A DNA stretch of 64,000 nucleotides from an uncultured Nonlabens sp. (GTDB lineage: Bacteria; Bacteroidota; Bacteroidia; Flavobacteriales; Flavobacteriaceae): NCBI GenBank assembly GCA_947491755.1, contig CANLKV010000002.1, forward strand, positions 620,001 to 684,000. The letters run 5' to 3'. This document shows positions 33,069-41,953 of the stretch, piece by piece. The first letter of the stretch is position 1. Every line of letters starts with the position of its first letter. The notes under the pieces were generated by a model that ran no database searches, was not told the origin of the DNA, and saw nothing but the letters and a program-made list of their open reading frames with translations. Both the position numbers and the translations under genes were made by a program.

Positions 33069-35033
33069 TCAAAACCCTAGTCGCACGCCCATACGGAAGT
33101 TGCGCCCCCTGGTTTGAAACCCAAACAACTCTTGATAATCCTCATTAAATAAATTAGTCACAGCGGCAAAAAAGGTGATGTCCTTTTGTGCTAGTTTATG
33201 ACTAAAATCTAAATCCACCAGCTGAAACGCATCAAGTGTAACCGCCTCTGTTGCAAAGGTTGTACTATTAAAAAATGCATCCTGTCGTGGGTCATTATAC
33301 TGGTAGCGCAATGTGGCATACGTGCGATCAAATAATAAACCGCGCAGGGAGGCGTTGACTTTTTGTTTTGCAACCCGTCGCAGGACAACATTATCTATAC
33401 GGTCTGTAAAACTATAATTTGCGGTCAGGTCAAAACGATCTGATAATTTGGTTTGCATACTCACTTCAAACCCAAAAACCTTAGTCTTCCCATCAGCATT
33501 GGCATAGGTGCTAGCAAATGTATCTGGATCTGTCAGAAAAATCACTTCATTTTCTGATAGACGTTCAAAAACAGAAACCGTTAGACTGGTTGCTTTATAA
33601 AAATATTCAAAACCGCCCTCTAGTGTTCGATTGTTTTCTGGTTGTAGGTCTGGATTACCTAGGTTGAAACTACGGTCGAATAATTGGAATAATGAAGGTG
33701 TAATGTAGGCTGTACTATAGCTACCATATACTTTTAAAGTCCCTTTGTGTAAATCAAATTGCTGCGATGGATTAATGCTGTAAACAAACTCGCCATCGTA
33801 GGCACTGTGTAAATTATAGCGTGCTCCTGCATTTAAATTGAAGCCAGATGCGGTCTCTAGGGCAAGGTTGACGTATGGATCATAAATTTGAAAATTAGTA
33901 TCGTCTGCATTTGCCGTTTCTATAAACCCATCCTCACCAAATGGGACCGCCTCGCTCTCAAAACGATTGGTTCTAAAATTAAAGCCAACAATGGTTTTCA
34001 ATTGATTGTTGCCTTGTGCATCTAGGTTAAAATTGTATTTATGGTATAGGTCAAGGGAATATCCATCTGCATCAAATACAGTAGGCGACCCACCACGTGT
34101 ATCTCTTATGGTATGTGTACTTACATCGTTGTAAACAATTGACCCCTGTTGTGAGTATTTGTAAGTCATGTTTGTACCCCATCGTATTTGACGGCTATAG
34201 GTTTCATTATCTGCATCTGTAAAATCAAAGTTGTCAAACTCGGTTTTATACTCGTCAAATGAGACGTAGCTGGTCAGCTTAAAATTTTTACGGTTATCAT
34301 AACCTATACGCCCCAGTCCATTGACACGGTTGAATTTGTCGCCGCGCGCATCGCTGCCGTCAAGCGGTTCTGCAGCGCTCAATCCATAAACATACTCATG
34401 CTGGAAACCAGCTCCATAAGTGAGTCCGTTGTCTAAAGTTCCGTTGATATTTATGGAATTTGATACGTTATCTGGGCTTACCTCTTGATCCTCTGCACTT
34501 GTATTAGTTCCTACAAAGGATGCTATACGAACCGCAACTTTTTTACGAGAGGCTTTTTTAAGTTTTATATTGATAACGGCTGTACTTGCATTTGCTCCAT
34601 AAAGAGCACTGGACGCTCCTTTTAAAATCTCGATTTCTTGAATTTGTCCTAGATCAATTAACCGTAAGTCAAAGTCTGAAGCAATAAGGCTGGGATCATT
34701 CACTTGGGCTCCATCGATTAGAAATGAGACCTGTCTATTATTCCCACCGCGTATAAAATAACTTAGATTTTGACCAGCATTACTACGGGCACCATTGATT
34801 TCAACACCTACATACTGGTTGAGTAGGTCTGCAAGACTAGAAACGGATTGTTTCTCTATCTCTTCCTGGGTGATAAGGATAACGGGTTTACCACTGTCCT
34901 TTCTTTTTTGTTCAAATTTTGACGAGGCGGTAATAACAACGTCTTCTAGTTGGACAGTGGTGCTGTCAATCTGTGCAACGCTTGTTACACTTGCTGCTAG
35001 CAATGTGGCTAGACTTAAAAATTTTTTGATCAT
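33069..35033 (-). CDS. btuB: TonB-dependent outer-membrane receptor, probable cobalamin receptor
   Basis: The 654-residue protein (ATG 35033) has a signal peptide (ending TSVAQID), a TonB-box-like EDVVITAS, a plug domain at about residues 45-150 (SVSSLADLLNQYVGVEI, GGNNRQVSFLIDGAQVND, GASSALYGANASTAVINI), and a 22-strand-type barrel ending in FRMGVRLGF. Regulation is by the cobalamin riboswitch in its leader, and a periplasmic binding-protein transporter is divergent. These make vitamin B12 or another corrinoid the likely ligand. The receptor is shorter than iron-siderophore receptors and similar in length to BtuB. Confidence 0.85.
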   Translation of the reverse strand: MIKKFLSLATLLAASVTSVAQIDSTTVQLEDVVITASSKFEQKRKDSGKPVILITQEEIEKQSVSSLADLLNQYVGVEINGARSNAGQNLSYFIRGGNNRQVSFLIDGAQVNDPSLIASDFDLRLIDLGQIQEIEILKGASSALYGANASTAVINIKLKKASRKKVAVRIASFVGTNTSAEDQEVSPDNVSNSININGTLDNGLTYGAGFQHEYVYGLSAAEPLDGSDARGDKFNRVNGLGRIGYDNRKNFKLTSYVSFDEYKTEFDNFDFTDADNETYSRQIRWGTNMTYKYSQQGSIVYNDVSTHTIRDTRGGSPTVFDADGYSLDLYHKYNFNLDAQGNNQLKTIVGFNFRTNRFESEAVPFGEDGFIETANADDTNFQIYDPYVNLALETASGFNLNAGARYNLHSAYDGEFVYSINPSQQFDLHKGTLKVYGSYSTAYITPSLFQLFDRSFNLGNPDLQPENNRTLEGGFEYFYKATSLTVSVFERLSENEVIFLTDPDTFASTYANADGKTKVFGFEVSMQTKLSDRFDLTANYSFTDRIDNVVLRRVAKQKVNASLRGLLFDRTYATLRYQYNDPRQDAFFNSTTFATEAVTLDAFQLVDLDFSHKLAQKDITFFAAVTNLFNEDYQELFGFQTRGRNFRMGVRLGF

Positions 35034-35169
35034 CGATCTAGTTTTTAGACCGGTACAGAGCGAGAAGAAAAAAACATAAGGGTCATGCTTAATTAAAAGC
35101 ATCACCATAATGTGCCAGAAAATCGGCCTATTTTCATCGCCACCTCTATCCCGAAGGTTACAATTAATT

Positions 35170-35340
35170 TGTTATGGCAGGTCTCCTGACTTGAACATTT
35201 AATGGCCTTCCCAATTGCTCAGTGGCTACTCATTAAATTCTAGACTCATCTAGATAGCGCATCAAGCGCTAGTTCATTACAGTTGCGGGAACAGTTCTGG
35301 AGTCTCACCAGATTCCCTTTTAATACGTTTTAAAGCGGTA
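35170..35340 (-). promoter_or_regulatory. Cobalamin riboswitch
   Basis: On the minus strand the leader of the TonB-dependent receptor contains the conserved B12 aptamer core: a GGGAAT..GGTGA segment, a CCCGCAACTGT segment, GCCACTG, GGGAAGGCC, and the B12 box AGTCAGGAGACCTGCC (complement of 35176-35191). The order and spacing match the adenosylcobalamin riboswitch class. It should repress the receptor gene when corrinoid is plentiful. The expression platform, between 35170 and 35033, is not clear; one weak hairpin followed by a T-run lies near 35083-35104. Confidence 0.93.
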
Positions 35341-35499
35341 GAAATGTTTATTAGGTAAAAACACAAATAATCCAACAATAAAACATAACCTATAACAAGC
35401 CGCAAATGTAAATGTATTCTCTTAACTTATACTTACCGATTTAAAAATTCTTGTATCTCTTTGTTTAAGCCATTGATGGAATAGCTCTATTTTTGACAT
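35341..35499. other. Intergenic region between receptor riboswitch and transporter operon
   Basis: This AT-rich stretch must hold two divergent promoters. TATTTTTG at 35488-35495 and TTTG at 35460-35463 could be the -7 and -33 elements of the transporter operon, though the 24-bp spacer is long and the start codon very near. No second riboswitch is seen on the plus strand. Confidence 0.4.
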
Positions 35500-36663
35500 A
35501 TGATGAATGTGAGGACTAAAAGTTATTTAATACTTGTGCTTATTTGTTTCTGCAGTTGTAAAGAAAAGCCCAGCACAACAAATAATAAGACTACTGTTGT
35601 AGGGGAGTCTCTAGAAGTTTCCTATGCTACAGGGTTTGAAATAGCAAGACTGCAGGATAAAAGTGGTTACCAACTCACGTTAAAAAACCCGTTTCCTGGA
35701 GATAGTAGTGTGACGCGCTATCTATTAATGAACCCAGAAAAAAATAACCAACATACCACAGGGATTGATTTAAAAAACGATACGGTTGTGTCAATCCCAA
35801 TAGATAAACTAGTCGCCACATCTACCACTCACATACCACCATTAGTCTTGTTGCGCAAAGCAAGGAGCCTTGTAGGATTTCCTGATACCTCTTACATCAG
35901 CGCACCAGAAGTAAGAAGCCTAATAGACGATGGGAGTATCATTGACTTAGGTGCAAACGAATCCATTAATGTAGAACGCACTATAAGCATGCAACCAGAC
36001 CTTGTCATGGGGTTTGCTGTTGATGGAGAGCAGGCATCTTTAAATCAAATTAAACGCGCTGGTATTCCAGTCCTATTGAATGGAGACTGGACAGAAAACC
36101 ATCCACTGGGCCGCGCAGAGTGGATAAAGGTTTTTGGAGTATTATTAGGAAAAGAGAAAGAAGCCTTTCAAATTTTCAACCAGATAGAGTCAGACTATAA
36201 CACTGCAAAAAATCTAGCAAAATCCTTACAAAAACCTAAGGTGATGGCAGGAGCCGCCTGGAAAAATACCTGGTACTTGCCCCATGGCAGTTCCTGGCAA
36301 GGTCAACTGATTGCAGATGCTGGTGGTGATTATTTATATAAAAATACCACTGGTTCTGGATCACTAGCTTATGATATAGAAACCGTCATACAAAGCAGCT
36401 TAAAAGTAGATTACTGGATTGCACCAGGTCAATACACCAGTTATCAAGCTATGGAAGCAGACAATAGTTCTTATGCACTCTTTGAGCCTTTTAAGAAAAA
36501 GCAAGTTTATACGTTTGCTTTAAACAAGGGTGCTGGTGGTGGTGTACTGTATTATGAGGAGGCGTCAATGAGACCAGATATAGTTCTCAAGGATCTTATT
36601 CAAATACTCCACCCTGGGGCGATCAATCATGAGCTTTATTTTTTTGATCCTTTAGCACCTTGA
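35500..36663 (+). CDS. btuF: Periplasmic corrinoid/iron-complex binding lipoprotein
   Basis: The 387-residue protein has a lipoprotein signal with a Cys in LICFCSC, then a class III substrate-binding fold: an N-terminal lobe (VGFPDTSYISAPEVRSLIDDG, DLGANESINVERTISMQPDLVMGF), a long linking helix (GKEKEAFQIFNQIESDYNTA), and a C-terminal lobe (WYLPHGSSWQGQLIADAGGDYL). It hands the ligand to the FecCD-type permease encoded next. The adjacent B12 riboswitch supports cobalamin as the ligand, but the sequence alone could also fit a ferric siderophore. Start: ATGATG at 35500. Confidence 0.85.
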   Translation: MMNVRTKSYLILVLICFCSCKEKPSTTNNKTTVVGESLEVSYATGFEIARLQDKSGYQLTLKNPFPGDSSVTRYLLMNPEKNNQHTTGIDLKNDTVVSIPIDKLVATSTTHIPPLVLLRKARSLVGFPDTSYISAPEVRSLIDDGSIIDLGANESINVERTISMQPDLVMGFAVDGEQASLNQIKRAGIPVLLNGDWTENHPLGRAEWIKVFGVLLGKEKEAFQIFNQIESDYNTAKNLAKSLQKPKVMAGAAWKNTWYLPHGSSWQGQLIADAGGDYLYKNTTGSGSLAYDIETVIQSSLKVDYWIAPGQYTSYQAMEADNSSYALFEPFKKKQVYTFALNKGAGGGVLYYEEASMRPDIVLKDLIQILHPGAINHELYFFDPLAP

Positions 36664-37658
36664 GAACTCGCACTTATTTCATATTGATTACTGTATTAAT
36701 TGCGTTATTTATTGCAGATATTTTGTTGGGCTCAGTTTATATCTCGTTAAAGGAGGTATGGCATGCTTTAATAGGCCCAGAAACATCAACGCATGGTTAT
36801 ATATTGTGGCAATTGCGTTTGCCTCGTGCTATCATGGCATTGCTGACTGGCGCTGGACTTTCCATTGCCGGGATGCTCATGCAAACTTTATTTAGGAATC
36901 CGCTAGCAGGTCCATTTGTTCTAGGAATCTCGAGCGGTGCTGGTCTGGGTGTTGCATTGTCTATCATGGGAGGGTCTCTTCTAGGCTTTCAATTGGTATC
37001 TGGATTAGGAATAATTGCAAGCAGTATTATTGGAAGTTTTGCTGTTTTCCTATTGATATTGCTGGTGTCGTTACGTATCAAAGACACTATGGGTTTGTTG
37101 ATTATTGGGCTCATGATGGGCAGTTTGAGCAGTGCCCTGGTAGGAGTATTACAATATTTCAGTCCTAGTGAACAATTGCGTCGCTACGTTTTTTGGGGGC
37201 TAGGTAGTTTAGGAAATATAAGCTGGACACAATTACTCATCATCAGTGTGATAACTTTATTTTCACTCATCGCCCTGTTCTGGATAGTAAAACCTCTCAA
37301 TACCCTTTTATTAGGGGAAGCATATGCTCGTAGTCTAGGCGTTAACATTAAAAGAACTCGCTGGTTTTGTATTATCATCACCTGTTTGCTGGCTGGAAGT
37401 ATAACAGCCTTTGCTGGTCCTATTGCTTTTATAGGACTAGCAGTGCCTCATATAGCGCGATTGCTTATGAATAATATGGATCATAAAAAAATGATCCCGC
37501 TTATAGTGATTATCGGTGCGTCTTTATTATTAGCTTGTGACTTGATCGCGCAGGTCCCGTTTTCTAATTATACCTTACCCATTAATGCGATCACCTCACT
37601 TGTAGGCGCCCCACTAGTAATATGGCTTATTGTAAAAAAACGTTATCTTAAATTCTAA
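36660..37658 (+). CDS. btuC: FecCD/BtuC-type ABC permease
   Basis: The 332-residue protein has about ten transmembrane helices and motifs of BtuC/FecCD permeases: WQLRLPRAIMALLTGAGLSIAGMLMQTLFRNPLAGPF (in parts), the GISSGAGLG segment, and GPIAFIGLAVPHIARLL, the cytoplasmic coupling helix. It imports the corrinoid or metal complex together with the neighbouring ATPase. The start is TTG at 36660, overlapping the preceding TGA as TTGA, so translation is probably coupled. Confidence 0.88.
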   Translation: MRTRTYFILITVLIALFIADILLGSVYISLKEVWHALIGPETSTHGYILWQLRLPRAIMALLTGAGLSIAGMLMQTLFRNPLAGPFVLGISSGAGLGVALSIMGGSLLGFQLVSGLGIIASSIIGSFAVFLLILLVSLRIKDTMGLLIIGLMMGSLSSALVGVLQYFSPSEQLRRYVFWGLGSLGNISWTQLLIISVITLFSLIALFWIVKPLNTLLLGEAYARSLGVNIKRTRWFCIIITCLLAGSITAFAGPIAFIGLAVPHIARLLMNNMDHKKMIPLIVIIGASLLLACDLIAQVPFSNYTLPINAITSLVGAPLVIWLIVKKRYLKF

Positions 37659-38419
37659 TGGTGGTCTTGCAAGATATTGAGATAGGTTATGGTGACCAGG
37701 CGATTGCTAGATGTGTGGGGAATATCGCTTTCGCGAAAGCGAAATTTATAACCATCATAGGTGCTAACGGTACGGGTAAGTCAACCCTATTGCGCAGCCT
37801 GGCAAGTGGCCAGCATATTTTAAATGGCAAAATCGCCTTAAATGGCCGTTTGATACAGCAAATAGATGTCCATGAGCGCGCGCAATCAATTGCAATATTG
37901 ACAACAGAGCGATCTCTAAGTCAATCGCTTACCGTTCTACAATTACTAGAAATAAGCCGGTCGCCTTACACGAATCTACTAGGTAAAATACAAGCTAGCG
38001 ATCGTGTGGTTATTGATTATGTTTTAACTCATTTTGATCTAGAATCACTCGCATCGCGGCAATTAAATACTTTGAGTGACGGGCAATTGCAGCGTGCACT
38101 TATAGCTCGATCACTGGTACAAGAAACGGATTATATATTGATGGATGAGCCTACAAGCCATCTGGATATTCATCATAAGGCAGAGCTATTGATTAAGCTA
38201 AAAAATTACTGCACAGAACATCAAAAGACGATTATTTTCTCCACCCATGAGATTGCAATGGCTACAAGCCTAGCAGATCAAATTGTTTATTTTAACCAGG
38301 GAAATATACGTTTTAAAACAGCTGCAGATTTTAAAGAGAAAAACATTCTAGAACAGTTGTTCCCCTCCCCTTTCCTGCAATGGAATGGCGGCGATTATAA
38401 ATTGAAACGAGAGATTTAA
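37658..38419 (+). CDS. btuD: BtuD-type ABC transporter ATPase
   Basis: The 253-residue ATPase has Walker A GANGTGKST (residues 35-43), a signature LSDGQLQRALIARSL, Walker B ILMDEPTSHLD, and a switch His in STHEIA. Its ATG overlaps the permease stop as TAATG. The residues 24-28 (AFAKA), just before the Walker A strand, are encoded by a perfect copy of the dispersed palindrome, where relatives usually have a polar loop such as ELKKGE. This is a natural example of the repeat settling in a tolerant loop. Confidence 0.9.
   Translation: MVVLQDIEIGYGDQAIARCVGNIAFAKAKFITIIGANGTGKSTLLRSLASGQHILNGKIALNGRLIQQIDVHERAQSIAILTTERSLSQSLTVLQLLEISRSPYTNLLGKIQASDRVVIDYVLTHFDLESLASRQLNTLSDGQLQRALIARSLVQETDYILMDEPTSHLDIHHKAELLIKLKNYCTEHQKTIIFSTHEIAMATSLADQIVYFNQGNIRFKTAADFKEKNILEQLFPSPFLQWNGGDYKLKREI
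37726..37741. repeat. Dispersed palindrome copy 10 (perfect, inside btuD)
   Basis: A perfect copy encodes residues 24-28 (AFAKA) upstream of Walker A in the ATPase. Confidence 0.95.
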
Positions 38420-38519
38420 TAAATGACCAGTTGAGTTTTACACTTAAATGTGGATAACTGACGATGTCACCGTCTCATTCTAGAGAGATCTGTTTGTAAT
38501 TTTACATAAATCCTTTTTT

Positions 38520-39986
38520 ATGAGTGCAGATGTATTTGCGATCCTGTTATTGATCGCTGGATCAATCGTAGGGGCCTTAATAGGCTGGTTTCTTGCAAAA
38601 AATAAATTTTCTTCTCCCTTACGGTTTTTAGAAAATGAAAATAATAGGTTATCACAAGAAATAGAACAATATAAAGAGGCTAGCGTACAACGCGACCAGT
38701 TGCGATTAGAACAAAGCTCGCTACAGGCGCAACTGCAACAAAAAGTAGAAACACAAAGTGAACTGAAAGATCGCCTCTTAAAAACGGAGGAAACTATCAC
38801 ACAACTGCATCAAGAAAAGGAACAATTGAGTGTACACCTGGCACAAATGCAAACTATCCATGAAAAAGCTGAAGAAAAATACAAGGAATCACAAGGCGAG
38901 CTGGAAAAATTGAATGAAAAATTTACTAAAGAATTTGAAAATCTAGCCAATCGGATACTGGACGAGAAAAGCACCAAATTTACCACACAGAACAAAACCA
39001 ATATTGAGCAAATTTTAAATCCGCTACAAGAAAAAATAAAGAGCTTTGAAAAGCGTGTCGAGGATACACATAAAGATACCATCGATCGCCAGAGCTCCTT
39101 GCGCCAGCAAATCATAGGTCTGAAAGAGTTAAACGAGCAAATGAGCCGGGAAACTAGTAACCTTACAAAAGCATTAAAAGGAGATGCCAAGATGCGAGGA
39201 AACTGGGGAGAACTTGTTTTGGAGCGTGTTCTAGAAAAATCAGGTCTAGAAAAAGGATCAGAATATGAGGTGCAGCAAAGTGTAAAGACAGAAGAGGGTA
39301 AAACTTATTTTCCAGATGTTGTGGTACACTTACCAGGTGGAAATAAAATGGTAATCGACTCAAAAGTGTCACTCAACGCCTATGAACGATGGGTGAATGA
39401 GGAGGACACCGCACTACAAGAGCGGCATTTAAAAGATCATATTACAGCGCTGAGAAAGCATATTACAGATTTATCTAGTAAGAATTATCACGATCTGTAT
39501 GCTATTGAAAGTCCTGACTTTGTTTTATTATTTGTCCCTATTGAGCCAGCGTTTGCTGCAGCTCTCAATGCAGATTCTACCGTCTACACAGATGCATTTG
39601 AACAAAACATTGTTATTGTTACTCCTACCACATTGCTGGCTACTCTACGCACCATAGATACCATGTGGCAAAATGAAAAACAGCAAAAAAATGCTCTGGA
39701 CATTGCAAAAGCAGCTGGTGCATTATATGACAAGTTTGTTGGCCTTACTGACGATTTAATCAAGGTAGGACAGCAAATGGATACCGTTCAAAAAACCTAT
39801 AAGTCCAGCATGAATAAGTTAAGTGAAGGATCTGGAAATTTAATAGGCCGTGTGGAACGCCTCAAAAAATTAGGTGCAAAAGCAAATAAAGCGGTTAATG
39901 AAAAACTAGTACGTCGCGCTGTAGATAATGATCCAGATTATTTAGAGCTAGACAGCAATGAGCCAGAGGATCATCCTGATCAGTAA
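38520..39986 (+). CDS. rmuC: DNA recombination protein RmuC
   Basis: The 488-residue protein has an N-terminal transmembrane helix (residues 5-26), a long coiled coil (about 35-215, rich in Gln/Glu/Lys), and the RmuC nuclease-like domain at about 220-430 (MRGNWGELVLERVLEKSGL, FPDVVVHLPGGNKMVIDSKVSLNAYERW, ITPTTLLATLRTI in variant form). RmuC limits certain DNA rearrangements at inverted repeats in E. coli; the domain is a PD-(D/E)XK-like fold. It is monocistronic and 100 bp after btuD. Confidence 0.92.
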   Translation: MSADVFAILLLIAGSIVGALIGWFLAKNKFSSPLRFLENENNRLSQEIEQYKEASVQRDQLRLEQSSLQAQLQQKVETQSELKDRLLKTEETITQLHQEKEQLSVHLAQMQTIHEKAEEKYKESQGELEKLNEKFTKEFENLANRILDEKSTKFTTQNKTNIEQILNPLQEKIKSFEKRVEDTHKDTIDRQSSLRQQIIGLKELNEQMSRETSNLTKALKGDAKMRGNWGELVLERVLEKSGLEKGSEYEVQQSVKTEEGKTYFPDVVVHLPGGNKMVIDSKVSLNAYERWVNEEDTALQERHLKDHITALRKHITDLSSKNYHDLYAIESPDFVLLFVPIEPAFAAALNADSTVYTDAFEQNIVIVTPTTLLATLRTIDTMWQNEKQQKNALDIAKAAGALYDKFVGLTDDLIKVGQQMDTVQKTYKSSMNKLSEGSGNLIGRVERLKKLGAKANKAVNEKLVRRAVDNDPDYLELDSNEPEDHPDQ

Positions 39987-40085
39987 AACTAAGTGAACCG
40001 CTAGTTGACACCGTACTGCCTACTAATAACACTCTATAGTAATCATTAGGAGAACAGTAGATCGAGACGTTAGGCTATCCGTATT

Positions 40086-40138
40086 ATTACGCTTTTAAGT
40101 AATATTTTTAATTATTACGTAATTATGTAATATATTTG
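40086..40138 (+). promoter_or_regulatory. Palindromic operator cluster with -7 element upstream of the satD-like gene
   Basis: Half-sites ATTAC/GTAAT are repeated: ATTAC at 40086-40090 with GTAAT at 40099-40103, a perfect ATTACGTAAT at 40114-40123, and an imperfect ATTATGTAAT at 40122-40131. The last one abuts TATATTTG (40131-40138), a TAnnTTTG -7 element 20 bp before the start codon. A repressor bound here would block the promoter. The encoded protein has a C-terminal helix-turn-helix, so autoregulation is a reasonable inference. Confidence 0.55.
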
Positions 40139-40157
40139 AATTATTCAATAGCATATT

Positions 40158-40778
40158 ATGAAGGCCATTATCGCAGGAGATATTATCAATTCTCAACAAA
40201 ATGATCCTAATTTATATTTGACGGTACTGCGAGATATATTGAGAGAATATTCTCAAAAAGACATGCAGCAGATCTATCGTGGCGATAGTTTCCAGGCGAT
40301 GATAGCACAACCAGAAAATGCTCTATACGCTAGTCTCAAAATTAAAGCAGCCTTAAGAAAAACCGGATCTCTAGATGTACGCATTGCTATAGGATTAGGC
40401 GATGTGAACATTATTGACAATGCAATAGCAGTTTCTACTGGAAGTGCACTAAAACGATCTGGCGAGCTGCTGGACTCTTTAAAATCTTTAGGACAAAATT
40501 TAATGGTGTCATCTGGTCAATCTACCGATAACTATATGAATGCTGCCTTAAAATTTGCATTATTATACATGGATAATTGGACCACAAACAGCGCAGAAAC
40601 GGTGTATGAATTACTGTGTCATCCTGATATTAAACAAAACGAACTAGGTAAAAAACTGGGGGTACAACAAGCAACCGCTAGTCGTAGACTAGATCGAGCT
40701 AACTGGAAAGAAACCCAGGTGTTACTGCAATTATTTCAGCAATATTATAAAGACGTAAGCCATGGTAATACTATATAA
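40158..40778 (+). CDS. SatD-family protein with C-terminal helix-turn-helix
   Basis: The 206-residue protein matches the SatD family. The N-terminal two thirds (MKAIIAGDIINSQQ, YRGDSFQAMIAQPENAL, VRIAIGLGDV) resemble a nucleotide-cyclase-like ferredoxin fold but lack an obvious complete metal-binding pair. The C-terminal 45 residues (KQNELGKKLGVQQATASRRLDRANW) read as a helix-turn-helix DNA-binding domain. It overlaps the DUF3307 gene by 17 bases. Palindromic ATTAC/GTAAT half-sites lie in its promoter. It may be a sensor-regulator of the operon; the ligand is unknown. Confidence 0.78.
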   Translation: MKAIIAGDIINSQQNDPNLYLTVLRDILREYSQKDMQQIYRGDSFQAMIAQPENALYASLKIKAALRKTGSLDVRIAIGLGDVNIIDNAIAVSTGSALKRSGELLDSLKSLGQNLMVSSGQSTDNYMNAALKFALLYMDNWTTNSAETVYELLCHPDIKQNELGKKLGVQQATASRRLDRANWKETQVLLQLFQQYYKDVSHGNTI

Positions 40779-41472
40779 ATTGCTCATTGCACATTTGATA
40801 GGTGATTTCTTCCTTCAAACCACAAAAAGTGTCAAGAGCAAGGAGAACTATAAGCTTAAATCTACCGCTCTATATCTGCATGCATTAATTCACGGTTTAC
40901 TAGCTATGATTGCCCTATGGGAAATACGGTTGTGGTACATCGCGATAATTATTATGACCACCCACTTTTTTATAGATGCGGTCAAATTGTATGTTACCAA
41001 CAAGCGTAACAAACGCTGGGTTTTCCTGATCGATCAAATATGCCATGTAGCGGTAATCATTGCATTGTTTACTCATATAAATCCAGCACTACTTAGCTTC
41101 CCATTTAAATTACCTGCTTCTTTCTGGATGTTTATATTGTGCTTGATATTTCTTTCTACACCTATAAGTTTTGGGCTCAAAATATTTTTTACACGCTGGA
41201 AACTGGATCCCAAAGATTCTGGAATTGACTCGTTAAAAAACGCTGGCCAGTGGATAGGTATTATCGAGCGTTTGCTGGTCTTTACATTTATAGTTGTGGG
41301 ACAGTTTAGCGCAGTAGGGTTTCTACTTGCGGCAAAGTCCGTTTTTAGATTTGGCGATCTCAATCGAGAGGATAATATGAAACTGACAGAATATGTATTG
41401 ATCGGGACATTGCTTAGCTTTGGGATTGCAATCCTTACAGGTCTTGCCTATCAACAATTAATTAATCTATGA
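40762..41472 (+). CDS. DUF3307 integral membrane protein
   Basis: The 236-residue protein has about six to seven transmembrane helices and the DUF3307 N-terminus LLIAHLIGDFFLQTTK, with His residues in LHALIHGLL and TTHFFIDAVK that could bind a metal or ligand inside the membrane. The central cytoplasmic loop contains the basic VTNKRNKRW. It is translationally linked to the SatD-like regulator by a 17-base overlap and to the next gene by ATGA. The pairing of a SatD-like regulator with DUF3307 suggests one functional unit, perhaps transport or stress sensing. Confidence 0.78.
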   Translation: MVILYKLLIAHLIGDFFLQTTKSVKSKENYKLKSTALYLHALIHGLLAMIALWEIRLWYIAIIIMTTHFFIDAVKLYVTNKRNKRWVFLIDQICHVAVIIALFTHINPALLSFPFKLPASFWMFILCLIFLSTPISFGLKIFFTRWKLDPKDSGIDSLKNAGQWIGIIERLLVFTFIVVGQFSAVGFLLAAKSVFRFGDLNREDNMKLTEYVLIGTLLSFGIAILTGLAYQQLINL

Positions 41473-41834
41473 AAAAAATATTAGGTATAATACTGGCTAC
41501 CATTGCCATCATGGCGGTTTTGTGGTACGCTTTTCTATATTTTGCGACCTATTCCGACGGTTACCGCAGCGGTGAACTTATAAAATTTTCTAGCAAGGGA
41601 TATATTGTAAAAACCTGGGAGGGCGAGATATCTCAAGGGATATCTGGAGCTCAAATATTTTCATTTTCAGTGATGGATGAAGAGAAAGAGGTGATTCAAA
41701 AACTACAAGAGTATCAAGGTAGGTACGTCAAGGTGAAGTATGAAGAACGGTTCGGGACTTTCTTTTTCTGGGGTGATACAAAATATTTTATCACCGAGGT
41801 CGTGCTCGAGCAATCCCCTCATTTGAGACGTTGA
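41469..41834 (+). CDS. Membrane-anchored small protein of unknown function
   Basis: The 121-residue protein has one N-terminal transmembrane segment (KILGIILATIAIMAVLWYAF) and a beta-rich domain of about 90 residues (KGYIVKTWEGEISQG, GRYVKVKYEERFG, FFWGDTKYFITEV). Orthologues are, to my recollection, sometimes mislabelled 6-phosphogluconate dehydrogenase; no such motif is present. It overlaps the DUF3307 gene by 4 bases (ATGA), making it the third member of the SatD-like operon. A palindrome copy follows its stop. Confidence 0.68.
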   Translation: MKKILGIILATIAIMAVLWYAFLYFATYSDGYRSGELIKFSSKGYIVKTWEGEISQGISGAQIFSFSVMDEEKEVIQKLQEYQGRYVKVKYEERFGTFFFWGDTKYFITEVVLEQSPHLRR

Positions 41835-41865
41835 GTACTATGTTTTTATGCTTGAAAGTTAATTC

Positions 41866-41881
41866 CGCTTTCGCGAAAGCG
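41866..41881. repeat. Dispersed palindrome copy 11 (perfect, intergenic)
   Basis: A perfect copy lies between the small membrane protein and the thioesterase gene, on the same strand as both. Confidence 0.95.
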
Positions 41882-41953
41882 AACACTCCAAAAACCCTTA
41901 TCTCATAATAAAACAAAGAGTTCTTACAATCTGCTTACTGTAACTTAAATAAT

